In this document: piece by piece, positions 18,758 to 30,997 of the stretch
Numbering within the stretch: position 1 is the first letter of the stretch
How the letters are laid out: the number at the start of each line of letters is the position of its first letter
Source of the DNA: Aeromicrobium sp. Sec7.5
Lineage (GTDB): Bacteria; Actinomycetota; Actinomycetes; Propionibacteriales; Nocardioidaceae
Assembly: GCF_036867135.1 (NCBI RefSeq)
Contig: NZ_JBAJIJ010000001.1
Location: 2,046,001 to 2,110,000 of the forward strand
Length of the DNA stretch: 64,000 nucleotides
Direction: 5' to 3'
Notes under the pieces: model-generated
Seen by the model: the letters and a program-made list of their open reading frames with translations, nothing else
What the model was told of the DNA's origin: nothing
Database searches by the model: none
Program-made: the position numbers and the translations under genes

Positions 18758-18862
18758 GACCGGCGGATCCACGACCGAGCCGAAGGCGAGGCGAGCGCCC
18801 GGGCGCAGCCCGGCACCGGTGAGGAACGAACCGGTGGAACGGCGAGGTACGAGCCGTGCGCC
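18758..18862 (-). repeat. Dispersed 105-bp structured repeat, copy B
   Basis: Second copy of the element at 1982-2087, in the same orientation relative to its upstream gene. It begins at the base after the leuS stop codon and ends about 25 bp before the degV promoter. Conserved core includes GAGGAACGAACCGGTG and CGAGCCGAAGGCGAGGC. Confidence 0.85.
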
Positions 18863-22776
<3,914 letters not shown>

Positions 22777-22856
22777 TCAACGTTACCGGAGGCCGCGGGC
22801 TACACTCGCTCCGACCATCAGGGCGCCGCCGGTGCCGGAGCGCATGAGGAGAGCAA

Positions 22857-23723
22857 GTGTCGGTTCGCACGGCTGATCCGGTGCCCGAGATGGTCGACCC
22901 GGGTCGCGGACGCGGCCTCGTCGACGTCGCGCGACGCCGTTATCTCCTGCACCTGCTGACCCGCAAGGACGTGCAGGTCCGCTATCGCGGATCGGCGCTC
23001 GGCTGGGCCTGGTCGTTCGTCAAGCCCGCGGCCCTGTTCACGGTCTACTTCCTCGCCCTGGGCGTGTTCCTGCGGCTGAACGACTCGATCGAGCGGTACC
23101 CCGTGTACCTGTTCTCGGGCCTGATCCTGATCAACCTGTTCAGCGAGGCCTTCATCAACTCCACCCGGTCGCTGGTCGACAACGGTGCGCTGATCAAGAA
23201 GATCTACCTCCCGCGGGAGCTGTTCCCCGTGGCCACGATCTACGTCGCGATCGTGAACTTTCTCCCGCAGGTCGTGATCCTGCTGGGGGTGTGCCTCGCG
23301 GTCGGGTGGTCGCCCTCGATCGTCCAGGTGCTGGGTGTCCTCCTCGCGATCGTGATCGTCACGGTCTTCGCGCTGGGCCTCGGCATGCTGTTCGGTGCCG
23401 CCAACGTGGCGTTCCGCGACGCGCAGAACTTCGTGGAGCTCATCGTGATGGTGGCGCCCTGGGCCTCCCCCGTGCTCTACCAGTGGGACATGGTCAGGAA
23501 CGTCGTCCCCGACTGGCTGTTCACGCTCTACCAGCTCAACCCGCTCACGTCCGCCGTGAACCTGATGCACCACGGCTTCTGGCAGCCCACGACCGACGGC
23601 GGCCGCATCGCTCCCGACGTCTGGCTCTACGCCGGCATCGCCCTCGTCACCTCGATCGCCACGCTCGCCCTGGGGCAGCTCGTCTTCCGCCGACTGGAGG
23701 GTCGCTTTGCCCAGGACCTCTGA
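22857..23723 (+). CDS. Polysaccharide ABC exporter permease (Wzm-like)
   Basis: 288-residue ABC-2 type permease with six predicted helices. It has the amphipathic N-terminal entry YLLHLLTRKDVQVRYRGSAL, the typical cytoplasmic start of Wzm/TagG/RfbA proteins, and LGWAWSFVKPA. GTG at 22857 with AGGAG six bases upstream. The partner ATPase gene overlaps its last 17 bases. Family members export undecaprenyl-linked polymers such as O-antigen, teichoic acid or, in mycobacteria, galactan. With glf divergent from it, a galactofuranose-containing polymer is the best guess. Confidence 0.92.
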   Translation: MSVRTADPVPEMVDPGRGRGLVDVARRRYLLHLLTRKDVQVRYRGSALGWAWSFVKPAALFTVYFLALGVFLRLNDSIERYPVYLFSGLILINLFSEAFINSTRSLVDNGALIKKIYLPRELFPVATIYVAIVNFLPQVVILLGVCLAVGWSPSIVQVLGVLLAIVIVTVFALGLGMLFGAANVAFRDAQNFVELIVMVAPWASPVLYQWDMVRNVVPDWLFTLYQLNPLTSAVNLMHHGFWQPTTDGGRIAPDVWLYAGIALVTSIATLALGQLVFRRLEGRFAQDL

Positions 23724-24984
23724 GGGACCCACCCGCGTCACCGAATCCACGGCGATCGTCGTCGAGGACGTCCGCAAGACGTTCCGCCTGCGCCACACGC
23801 ACTCGCTCAAGGAGGCGTTCGTCGCCAAGCTGCGCGGCAAGGTCGTCACCTCGACGTTCGACGCGCTTCGAGGCGTCGACTTCACCGTCGAGGCCGGCGA
23901 GTCCGTCGCGCTGCTCGGGTTCAACGGGTCCGGCAAGTCGACGCTGCTCAAGCTCGTCTCCGGCGTGCTGCGTCCCGACGCCGGCTCGATCCGCACCCGC
24001 GGCCGCATCGCCGGCCTGATCGAGGTCGGTGCCGGGTTCCACCCCGATCTGTCCGGTCGCGAGAACGTCTACCTCAACGCCGCGATCCTCGGCATGAGCC
24101 GCGACGAGATCGACGCGCGCTTCGACGACATCGTCGAGTTCAGCGAGATCGAGAAGTTCATCGACACCGAGGTCAAGCACTACTCCTCGGGCATGTTCCT
24201 GCGCCTGGCGTTCTCGGTTGCGATCCACACCGAGGTCGACATCCTGCTGGTCGACGAGATCCTCTCGGTCGGCGACGAGCCGTTCCAGAAGAAGTGCCTG
24301 GCCCGCATCCGTGAGCTGCACGAGGCCGGCCGCACGCTGGTCGTCGTGAGCCACGACCTCGACATGGTCGCCCGCCTGTGTGACCGCGGCATCCTGCTTT
24401 CAGGGGGCGAGGTGAAGTTCGACGGGCCCGCCACCGAGGCCGTCAGCCGCATGCGCGACGCCGCCCCGACCTTCACCGACGTGCCGACGTCACACCCGTT
24501 CTTCAGCCACATCGAGTGGGCGTCCTCCGAGGGCGTCGCCACCGGGTGGACCGTCGACGGCCAGCGCGAGTTCCGCCCGGCCGAGCCACTCGACCACGCA
24601 GCCCTCGCCGGTTTCCTCAAGCACTTCGGCGGCCCGTCGGGCCATCGAGCCACGGGCGCCGGGGCACTGGAGGCCGTCTCCACCGACGCCGGGGCCACCG
24701 CCGACCGCGCCGCCTTCGCCGCCCTCGTCCACGAGCTCGCCGGATCCCCCGCGGTGGCGTTGCCGAAGAAGCCGCGGTTCATCGACGTCGCCCCCGATCA
24801 CGAGCACGCCGTCGCGATCGAGTGGCTCGCCGCCACCGGCATCACCGCCGGGTGGTCGGTGCCGGCCGGCATGGAGTTCCGGCCCGAGACCGCGCTTACT
24901 CGTGAGGCGGCCGTGGTGTTCCTGCACCGCTACCGCGACTGGGCCGCGCGCCAGAAGGACGTCCGCGCACCCGACCCGACCTGA
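23707..24984 (+). CDS. Polysaccharide ABC exporter ATPase (Wzt-like) with C-terminal SLH-like modules
   Basis: 425 residues. Residues 14-250 are a Wzt/TagH-type ATPase: Walker A GFNGSGKST (71-79), signature YSSGM (159-163), Walker B ILLVDE (179-184), switch His206. From 255 the protein carries S-layer-homology-like modules instead of the usual carbohydrate-binding Wzt C-domain: FTDVPTSHPFFSHIEWAS (256-), a half-module DRAAFAALVHELAG (333-346), and FIDVAPDHEHAVAIEWLAATG (358-) ending LTREAAVVFLHRYR. The TTG start is supported by GGAGG seven bases upstream and overlaps the permease stop. No signal peptide, so the modules should be cytoplasmic, which is unusual for SLH. Confidence 0.9.
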   Translation: MPRTSEGPTRVTESTAIVVEDVRKTFRLRHTHSLKEAFVAKLRGKVVTSTFDALRGVDFTVEAGESVALLGFNGSGKSTLLKLVSGVLRPDAGSIRTRGRIAGLIEVGAGFHPDLSGRENVYLNAAILGMSRDEIDARFDDIVEFSEIEKFIDTEVKHYSSGMFLRLAFSVAIHTEVDILLVDEILSVGDEPFQKKCLARIRELHEAGRTLVVVSHDLDMVARLCDRGILLSGGEVKFDGPATEAVSRMRDAAPTFTDVPTSHPFFSHIEWASSEGVATGWTVDGQREFRPAEPLDHAALAGFLKHFGGPSGHRATGAGALEAVSTDAGATADRAAFAALVHELAGSPAVALPKKPRFIDVAPDHEHAVAIEWLAATGITAGWSVPAGMEFRPETALTREAAVVFLHRYRDWAARQKDVRAPDPT

Positions 24985-25003
24985 GCTTCGCGAAGTCGGG
25001 GCG

Positions 25004-26950
25004 TCAGACGTCGCCGCGGTCTCGCAGGAACGTGCTGTCGTAGGGGGTCTCGAGACCGGGCACGAGCGGGGAGTCGGTCGTGCCGATCGAGACGAACCGA
25101 CCGTCGCCCGAGATGGCCCCGCCGCCGTGACGACCGTTGCCCTGCGCGCCCGCCGTCGTGACCGACACGCGCTCGGTGACGCCGGTCCGACGATCGTGCA
25201 CGAACACGTCCTCGCGGTTGTTGGTGTCCCCCGCCACGAGGTTCGGCCGGTAGGACGTGAACATCACGTAGCGTCCGTCGTCCGAGATCGCCGGGGCGAA
25301 GCCGCCCGCGGAGCCACCGGGCTGGCCGGGCGTCGCCGGGGCGAGGCGCGCCGTCACGCCCGTCCTGATGTCGTGCGTGAACAGGTCCGAGTCCGCGTTC
25401 GTGTCGCCGGGGACGAGGTTCGCGCCAGTGGAGCCGAAGACCACCAGGCCGGAGTCCGAGATCGCGACCTCGCCCGACTGGCCGCCGTAAGCGGGCGTCT
25501 GCGCGCCGCCGGTCGACACCGACACCCGCTTGGTCACCCCGGTGGTGCGGTCACGCACGAAGACGTCATCGGCCTCGTTGGTGTCGCCCGGCACGACGTG
25601 GGCCGCCTGCGTGACGAAGGCGACATACCGGCCGTCGGCCGACATGTCGAACTGACTGACCTGCTGGTGGCCCGCTGGCTGGCCCACGGTGGAGACGGAC
25701 GCCAGCTCCGTCACCCCTGCCTGTCGGTCACGGACGTAGACGTTGTTGCCCGCCCCGGAGCGGTTCGTGTCAGGCGGCAGGAGGTCGGCGAGCGAGTGGA
25801 ACGCGACGTACCGTCCGTCGTCGGAGACCACCGACCCGAAGAGGCTCGAGTCGGAGGGCGACTGCTCCTCGTTGCTCTTGACCGACACCAGCTCCGTGAC
25901 CCCGGTGGTGCGGTCGTGCAGGAAGATGTCCTCCCTGGCGTTCACGTCGCCGGGCACGAGGTTGCTCGCCGGCGACGCGAACGTCACGAACCGGCCGTCG
26001 GCCGACATGTGCGGCGCCCCGTAGCGACTCACGTCGGTGTTGCCCTGCACGCCCGTGCTCGAGACCGACACCCGCTCCGTCCGGCCGGTCCACGTGTCGC
26101 GCACGAACACGTCCGACGCCTGGTTCGTGTCACCCGGCACCAGGTCGGTGCGCGTCGACGTGAACAGGACGAGGCGTCCGTCGGTCGACATTGCGACGGC
26201 GCCATCGGTGCCGGCGAACGAGGTCCTCACCGCGTGGTCGAAGCGGAACATGAAGGCGGCCATCTGCTCCCGGAGCACGGACTGCGTGCCGCGGAAGGTC
26301 CGCGTGCCGCCGGGCTCCGCGTAGCCCGTGGTGACCTCGGTCGTCGCGAGCCAGCGGATCTCCCGCTCGAAGGTCTCACCCGTGAACACGTCCGTGAACG
26401 AGGAGGTCGCTCCCGTGGGCACGGGTGGCTTGGCGCCGTCGTCCTGCCAGGTCCAGAACCGGTAGAGGAACGCCGCCATCTGCTCGCGCAGCACCGGCTG
26501 CCCTCCACGGAAGGTGACGGTGCCGTCCGTCCCGGTGTAGCCCGTCGTCACCTGGGTCGACTGCAGCCAGACGATGGCTCGGTAGAAGGCGTGCGTCGTC
26601 GGGACGTCGGCGAACGGGGACTCCGAGGGCAGCGTGACGTCGGGCTCGCCCGCCAGGCGGTAGAGGAAGGCGGCCATCTGCTCACGCAGGACGGGCGCCG
26701 ACGGGTCGAACCGTCGTGCGGGCGGCGAGGTGTACCCGGTCGTGATGCCCCGCTCGGCAAGCCAGGAGATCTCACGGTAGAACGTGTGCTGGCGCCCCGA
26801 GCTGGGTCCTGGAACGTCCACGAACGGCGACGTGGGCGACGGCGTGTAGGCCGTCGCGGCGTCGATCCCCGACGCGGAGCCCGCCGGGAGCACTCCGAGC
26901 AGAACCGCGCACAGCAGCACCACTCCCGATACGTTCAGCCGCCCGATCAT
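25004..26950 (-). CDS. Secreted protein: three SLH-like modules plus TolB-like beta-propeller
   Basis: 648 residues from the ATG at 26948-26950 (a GTG 18 bases upstream is an alternative). A signal peptide (about 1-28, ends GSASG) is followed by SLH-like modules at 43-100, 113-167 and 185-240, each ending LREQMAAFLYRF or a close variant. Then come about seven PD40/WD40-like repeats (245-648) with a period near 57 residues and consensus DGRYVAF...LVPGDTN...DVFVHDRTTGVTERVSV. The last repeat is cut short. The SLH modules probably hold it at the wall; the propeller may bind a protein or glycan. It is convergent with the SLH-bearing ATPase gene, whose modules are of the same type. Confidence 0.88.
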   Translation of the reverse strand: MIGRLNVSGVVLLCAVLLGVLPAGSASGIDAATAYTPSPTSPFVDVPGPSSGRQHTFYREISWLAERGITTGYTSPPARRFDPSAPVLREQMAAFLYRLAGEPDVTLPSESPFADVPTTHAFYRAIVWLQSTQVTTGYTGTDGTVTFRGGQPVLREQMAAFLYRFWTWQDDGAKPPVPTGATSSFTDVFTGETFEREIRWLATTEVTTGYAEPGGTRTFRGTQSVLREQMAAFMFRFDHAVRTSFAGTDGAVAMSTDGRLVLFTSTRTDLVPGDTNQASDVFVRDTWTGRTERVSVSSTGVQGNTDVSRYGAPHMSADGRFVTFASPASNLVPGDVNAREDIFLHDRTTGVTELVSVKSNEEQSPSDSSLFGSVVSDDGRYVAFHSLADLLPPDTNRSGAGNNVYVRDRQAGVTELASVSTVGQPAGHQQVSQFDMSADGRYVAFVTQAAHVVPGDTNEADDVFVRDRTTGVTKRVSVSTGGAQTPAYGGQSGEVAISDSGLVVFGSTGANLVPGDTNADSDLFTHDIRTGVTARLAPATPGQPGGSAGGFAPAISDDGRYVMFTSYRPNLVAGDTNNREDVFVHDRRTGVTERVSVTTAGAQGNGRHGGGAISGDGRFVSIGTTDSPLVPGLETPYDSTFLRDRGDV

Positions 26951-27029
26951 GGCCACATCAAAGCGCACACGAGGCTCACAGGAGCCTGATTTGGGCGATG
27001 TGCACCCGTCGCAGGACGGACGCCTCGCG

Positions 27030-27434
27030 TCAGTCGGCGAGACGGAAGTCGGCGAAGTCGAAGCCGGGCGACACCAGGCAGCTCACGAGGGCGTCGGCGT
27101 CGGACGCCACGGTGCGCTGCCACACCCCGGACGGCACGAGCACCTGCGGCTCGGCCTCGACGGCGCAGGTGCGCCGCTCGACGTGGGCACCGGGCTGCTC
27201 CCCCGCGCCGGCGAGCTCGAGGCCGACCGCTCCGGACTGGGCGATCCAGAGCTCGTCGGAGGCCACGACGTGCCAGGCCGACGACTCCCCCGCCGGCAGG
27301 AAGAAGTGGATCAAGGTGGCCGTCGCGCGAGTCCGGCCGTCGGGCAGCGTGACCTCGACGGGCGAGCGCCAGGTCTCGCGGAACCAGCCACCCTCGGGAT
27401 GCTGCTCCAGGCCGAGCCGCTCGATCTCGCTCAC
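27030..27434 (-). CDS. Cupin-fold protein, DUF985 (cupin_5) type
   Basis: 134 residues beginning SEIERLGLEQHPEGGWFRETWRS, the DUF985 signature (L-x-x-HPEGG-x-x-x-E), then TLIHFFLPAGESSAWHVV with the cupin histidine and a closing LVSPGFDFADFRLAD. Family members are small beta-barrels of uncertain function, some with sugar or epimerase-like relations. GTG start overlaps the stop of the upstream phosphotransferase (GTGA), so the two are translated together. Confidence 0.9.
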   Translation of the reverse strand: MSEIERLGLEQHPEGGWFRETWRSPVEVTLPDGRTRATATLIHFFLPAGESSAWHVVASDELWIAQSGAVGLELAGAGEQPGAHVERRTCAVEAEPQVLVPSGVWQRTVASDADALVSCLVSPGFDFADFRLAD

Positions 27435-28231
27435 GAGAGTGCCCCTTCGATGTCGGGACGGCGCTCGCGGAACGCCGCCAGGCGGTCGCGCGTGCGCTGC
27501 GGCTCACCGCGCGTCTGCAGGTTGAGCATGCCCGGGTCGCCGCGCTCGATGCCGGCGGCGATCCGCTCGGTCGCGGTCGTCATGCGGCGCTCCACCGCGT
27601 CGAGCAGGGTCATCGGGCCCCACTCGGCGTAGGCGTCGACCACCAGGTCGAGGCGTCGCGCGGTCTCGGCGGCCCCGATGTCGCGGTACAGCGGGATGCC
27701 GGTCCAGCACAGGAAGGCGAGGTCGTCGATCGGGTCACCGGGACCGGCGAGGTCCCAGTCGATCATCGCGACGAAGTGGCCGCTCTGGATGATCCAGTTG
27801 TAGGCGCCCGGGTCGTTGTGGCAGACGATCTGGCCCGGCTCGAGCGCGACCGGCTCGGTCCCCGTCTGCCGCCAGACGCGCGGGCCGTCGGGGCGGTAGG
27901 AGTCGACCAGGTCGTGGAAGTCGCGCAACCAGCCCACCGCCTCGACCAGGACGCCGTCGAGCACGACCTCGTCGTCGACGGGCACACCGCGGCCCTCGAC
28001 GTAGGAGAGGATCTCGCGCCCGTCGTCGTCGACGCCCCCGACGTGCGGGATGCCGCCGAGGCCCTCGGCCGCAAGCCACTCCAACAGCTCGTGCACGGCC
28101 GGCGTCCAGGGGCCGGTGGGCCGCCGGACCGTGCGGCCGACCTTCCAGACCCCGCCGGAACCACCGGGCAGGTGCTCGGGAACGGGGTCGACCGGCGTGG
28201 GTTCTCCGGACGGGGCGACGTCGCGTGGCAC
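27431..28231 (-). CDS. Aminoglycoside phosphotransferase-like kinase
   Basis: 266 residues of the APH/choline-kinase fold. The catalytic loop is HND (138-140) with Asn145, and the Mg-binding motif is IDWD (157-160). The N-lobe has VWKVGRTVRRPTGPWTPAVHELLEWL. Substrate cannot be told; many actinobacterial members are not resistance enzymes. GTG start at 28229-28231 has no Shine-Dalgarno but a CACGAT hexamer six bases upstream, so a leaderless message is likely. Only nine bases separate its start from the divergent yibE/F-type gene. Confidence 0.87.
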   Translation of the reverse strand: MPRDVAPSGEPTPVDPVPEHLPGGSGGVWKVGRTVRRPTGPWTPAVHELLEWLAAEGLGGIPHVGGVDDDGREILSYVEGRGVPVDDEVVLDGVLVEAVGWLRDFHDLVDSYRPDGPRVWRQTGTEPVALEPGQIVCHNDPGAYNWIIQSGHFVAMIDWDLAGPGDPIDDLAFLCWTGIPLYRDIGAAETARRLDLVVDAYAEWGPMTLLDAVERRMTTATERIAAGIERGDPGMLNLQTRGEPQRTRDRLAAFRERRPDIEGALS

Positions 28232-28243
28232 CCTGTCATCGTG
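28229..28243. promoter_or_regulatory. Interlocked divergent leaderless promoters
   Basis: On the plus strand CACCCT (28229-28234), six bases, GTG at 28241. On the minus strand CACGAT (28238-28243), six bases, GTG at 28231. Each -10-like hexamer contains bases of the other gene's start codon. Both hexamers have C, not T, at position one, so they are weak matches. Confidence 0.45.
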
Positions 28244-29491
28244 TCACACAGCCACGGTCACGGACCCGTCGACAGCGGGCCCGCCCGCCCCCAGCTCGCC
28301 CGCACACTCGGAGGTGTCGTGGCCGCCATCGCGGTCGCCACGGGCATCGCGATGGCCATTCTGTGGCCGTCGTCGGACGACGTCCCTCGTGACATCGACC
28401 CGTTCGGCGGCGAGGGCGTCTCGACCGTCGAGGCCACCGTCACCTCGCTCGAGCCGTTCGACTGCGGCAGCACCGGCCAGGTCGACATCGACAGCACGCC
28501 GACGGTGGCCGGCAGCTGCGCGAACGTCACCGCCGAGGTGAAGAGCGGCGACGCGACCGGCCAGACCGCGGAGTTCCAGCTCAACTCGACCAACTTCGTG
28601 GCCGGGACCGTCTCCGAGGGCGACCAGGTCCGGCTCGTCCAGTACGAGATCGAGGACGGGTCGTTCGGCTACGAGTTCCGCGACTTCGTGCGCGGTTTCC
28701 CCCTGGCCGCGCTGGCCATCGTCTTCGCGGTGCTGGTCGCGCTGATCGGCCGCTGGCGCGGCCTCTTCGCCCTGGTCGGCATCGGGGTCACACTCGTCGC
28801 ACTGGCGACGTTCGTGCTGCCCGGCATCCTCACCGGCCAGTCACCACTCCTGATCGCGGTCGTGGGCTCGACCGGCATCATGATCGCGGTCCTCTACCTC
28901 GCGCACGGCATATCGATCCGCACCACCTCGGCGCTGTTCGGCACGCTGTTCGGCATCGCGTTCACGGCAGCCGCGGGTGCCATCGGCACCGACTGGTCGC
29001 ACCTCACCGGCCTCACGTCGGAGGACGACGCCCTCCTGCTGGCCACCGCGCCCCAGCTGCAGATGCAGGGGATCGTCGCGGCGAGCATGGTGATCGCCGG
29101 GCTCGGCGTCCTGAACGACGTCACCGTCACCCAGGCCAGCGCCGTGTGGGAGCTCCGCGCCCTGCAGCCCTTTGCATCGGCGTGGGAGCTGTTCCGGTCC
29201 GCGATGCGCATCGGGCGCGACCACATCGCGTCCAGCGTCTACACGCTCGTGTTCGCCTACGCCGGTTCGGCCATGACCGTGATGCTGCTGATCACGGCCT
29301 ACCAGCGTGGCCTGGTCGACGTGCTCACCAGCGGTGAGATCGCCCAGGAGGTCGTGCGCACGCTCGTCGGCGCGATCGGGCTGGTCCTCGCGGTCCCGGT
29401 CACGACCGCGTTCGCCGTCTGGCTCGCGCCGCCGGCGCAGGAGGAGCCGGAGGAAGCCGGGAGGCGGGTGCGACGCCCGGAGAACGCGTAG
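28241..29491 (+). CDS. YibE/F family membrane protein
   Basis: 416 residues. A first helix (about 22-40) is followed by an extracytoplasmic beta-rich domain (50-145) with two cysteines (DCGSTGQ, SCANVTAEV), then about seven helices with the YibE/F signature (VVGSTGIMIAVLYLAHGISIRTTSALFGTL and NDVTVTQASAVWELR). Family function is not established; a transport role is assumed. The GTG start is set by the domain boundary and lies nine bases from the divergent kinase gene; the frame is open further upstream only as antisense to that gene. The TAG stop is part of the next gene's -10. Confidence 0.88.
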   Translation: MSHSHGHGPVDSGPARPQLARTLGGVVAAIAVATGIAMAILWPSSDDVPRDIDPFGGEGVSTVEATVTSLEPFDCGSTGQVDIDSTPTVAGSCANVTAEVKSGDATGQTAEFQLNSTNFVAGTVSEGDQVRLVQYEIEDGSFGYEFRDFVRGFPLAALAIVFAVLVALIGRWRGLFALVGIGVTLVALATFVLPGILTGQSPLLIAVVGSTGIMIAVLYLAHGISIRTTSALFGTLFGIAFTAAAGAIGTDWSHLTGLTSEDDALLLATAPQLQMQGIVAASMVIAGLGVLNDVTVTQASAVWELRALQPFASAWELFRSAMRIGRDHIASSVYTLVFAYAGSAMTVMLLITAYQRGLVDVLTSGEIAQEVVRTLVGAIGLVLAVPVTTAFAVWLAPPAQEEPEEAGRRVRRPENA

Positions 29492-29500
29492 GCTTTCGAC
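29489..29500 (+). promoter_or_regulatory. Leaderless promoter overlapping the yibE/F stop codon
   Basis: TAGGCT (29489-29494), whose first three bases are the upstream TAG stop, then six bases and the ATG at 29501. Confidence 0.6.
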
Positions 29501-29821
29501 ATGTCCTGGTTGGAGCCCGTCCTCGTCATCGGGGGCATCCTCGTCGCCGGGTTCCTCGCGGTCTGGCTCTTCCAGCGCTCGCTCGACCAGCCCGGTGGTC
29601 GCGCCGGTCTCGGCACCGGCGGCAACGGACTCGGCCTGGTCGAGAACATCTTCAGTCCCGGACGTGGCGATGCCCGCGAGGACCTCGAGAGCCAGAAGAA
29701 GGCCGGCGCGGTGCTCCCCTCCGCCGACGACGAGAAGCCCCGCACCGACGCGGTCTTCGACGACGAGGGTCAGCTCCGCAGCGTCACCCTCCGCCGGGTG
29801 CAGCCCCCCGCCGAGGACTGA
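29501..29821 (+). CDS. Small membrane-anchored protein, DUF6191-like
   Basis: 106 residues with one N-terminal membrane helix (about 5-25) and a charged cytoplasmic tail. The tail motif FSPGRGDAREDLESQKKAGAVLP and the ending DAVFDDEGQLRSVTLRR resemble the DUF6191 pattern; this is a tentative match. No catalytic features. The leaderless promoter formed with the upstream stop codon suggests independent expression. Confidence 0.8.
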   Translation: MSWLEPVLVIGGILVAGFLAVWLFQRSLDQPGGRAGLGTGGNGLGLVENIFSPGRGDAREDLESQKKAGAVLPSADDEKPRTDAVFDDEGQLRSVTLRRVQPPAED

Positions 29822-29837
29822 CTCAGCCCCACCTGAC

Positions 29838-30362
29838 TCAGTCCCACGAGAGCCCGGCGGCCTCGATCGCCTCGCCGAGCAGGCGCAGGGCCCTCGGGCC
29901 GACGCCGTGCAGCGCGCCGATCTCGGCCCGCGAGCGTGTGGCCAGCTCGGCCAGCGTGGCGATGCCGGCGCCGTGGAGCGCCGCCGTGGCTGGTCGGCCG
30001 ATCGACCGCGGGAGGTCGCCGTCGACCGACACCGTGTGGGCCGAGGTCGGGGTGAGCCGGTCCGGAGCACGGTGTGCCCAGGCGCGCCCGATCACGGCGT
30101 TGGCCTGCATCCCGTTCATCGCGTCCAGTGGAATGACCACTCCGACCGTGCGGGATCCCGCCTTCACGAGGCTCGATCCGGGGATGTCGACGAGCACGTT
30201 CTCGGCGTCATCGGCCGGCAGGTGCAGCTCGATGGCCGAGCGGTCCGCGGCGACGGCCAGGAACTCCTGGCCGTCGACCGCGAACGACTCGACGCCAGCT
30301 TCGGTCCGCGACACCTCAGCCAGCCGCTTCACGGCGGTCCGCACGTGGGCGAGCGTCGTCAT
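29838..30362 (-). CDS. MmcQ/YjbR-like protein with C-terminal helix-hairpin-helix
   Basis: 174 residues. The N-terminal 105 residues (VRTAVKRLAEVSRTEAG, ESFAVDGQEFLAVAADRSAIELHL) look like the MmcQ/YjbR (CyaY-like) fold. The C-terminal part (about 125-174) is helix-hairpin-helix-like: LPRSIGRPATAALHGAGIATLAELA and GALHGVGPRALRLLGEAI. The ATG overlaps the sortase stop (ATGA), so it ends the adhesin-sortase operon even though its fold suggests DNA or nucleotide binding. Function unknown. Confidence 0.82.
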   Translation of the reverse strand: MTTLAHVRTAVKRLAEVSRTEAGVESFAVDGQEFLAVAADRSAIELHLPADDAENVLVDIPGSSLVKAGSRTVGVVIPLDAMNGMQANAVIGRAWAHRAPDRLTPTSAHTVSVDGDLPRSIGRPATAALHGAGIATLAELATRSRAEIGALHGVGPRALRLLGEAIEAAGLSWD

Positions 30363-30997
30363 GCAGTCGAAGATATCGATGTCGGCACCGCAGTGACGAT
30401 GACGGAGTCGCGGAACCCGCGCCGGCCAGCGGTCTCGACGACGGGGCCGGTGCAGGTCACGATCGTCAGGCGCCGCTCGCCCGTGGTGGTGAAGTAGTCC
30501 GGCTCCATGGCCTTGTCCCGCGAGGTCTGCAAGGCCGTGACGACCCACTCCCGGAGCGTGCCGGCCTCGTCACGCGTGAAGATCCTCGACCCTGGCGGGA
30601 TGCGCGCGAGCTCGTGCAGCGCACCGTCGACGCCGCCGGCCTCGACGTGACCAGCGAGGAAGGTCGAGCCCTCGGTGGCCCCGAGGGCTGAAGAATGCTC
30701 GTCCCACCCCACGACAGCGGGGTCGGTGGGGATCTCCAGCGCACCGTCGCTGACGCCCACCGGGCTCAGCGCGGCGTACACGTCGAGCGCCGGGATGAAG
30801 ATCGTGCCCGGCTCGAGGTCGTGCGGAGCCGTGGACCTCGTCGTCCGCGGACCCTGCGGGTGGGCGTTCGGGGCCGTGAACGCGCTGACGGGCTCGGGGC
30901 GGTCGTCCGGCCAGCCGAGCACCACGAGACCAGCACCGACGAGGACCGCGACGAGTGGCCCGACGAGCAGACCACGCCGGACGAGCCGCTCACGCAT
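30359..30997 (-). CDS. Class E/F-type sortase
   Basis: 212-residue membrane-anchored transpeptidase with one N-terminal helix (about 9-28). The catalytic residues are His117 (LAGHVEAGG), Cys182 (LTIVTCTGP) and Arg196 (RGFRDSVIV), all intact. Small size and the IPALDVYAALSPVGV entry fit actinobacterial class F or E sortases, which attach surface proteins to peptidoglycan. The ATG overlaps the end of the large surface protein by eight bases, so that protein is the likely substrate, although it lacks an obvious LPXTG motif. An in-frame extension further upstream would lie within the surface-protein gene and is not needed. Confidence 0.93.
   Translation of the reverse strand: MRERLVRRGLLVGPLVAVLVGAGLVVLGWPDDRPEPVSAFTAPNAHPQGPRTTRSTAPHDLEPGTIFIPALDVYAALSPVGVSDGALEIPTDPAVVGWDEHSSALGATEGSTFLAGHVEAGGVDGALHELARIPPGSRIFTRDEAGTLREWVVTALQTSRDKAMEPDYFTTTGERRLTIVTCTGPVVETAGRRGFRDSVIVTAVPTSISSTA

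Noticed and set aside
27776..28240. 155-residue extension of the YibE/F protein
   Set aside because: It lies wholly antisense to the phosphotransferase gene and lacks membrane or domain features.
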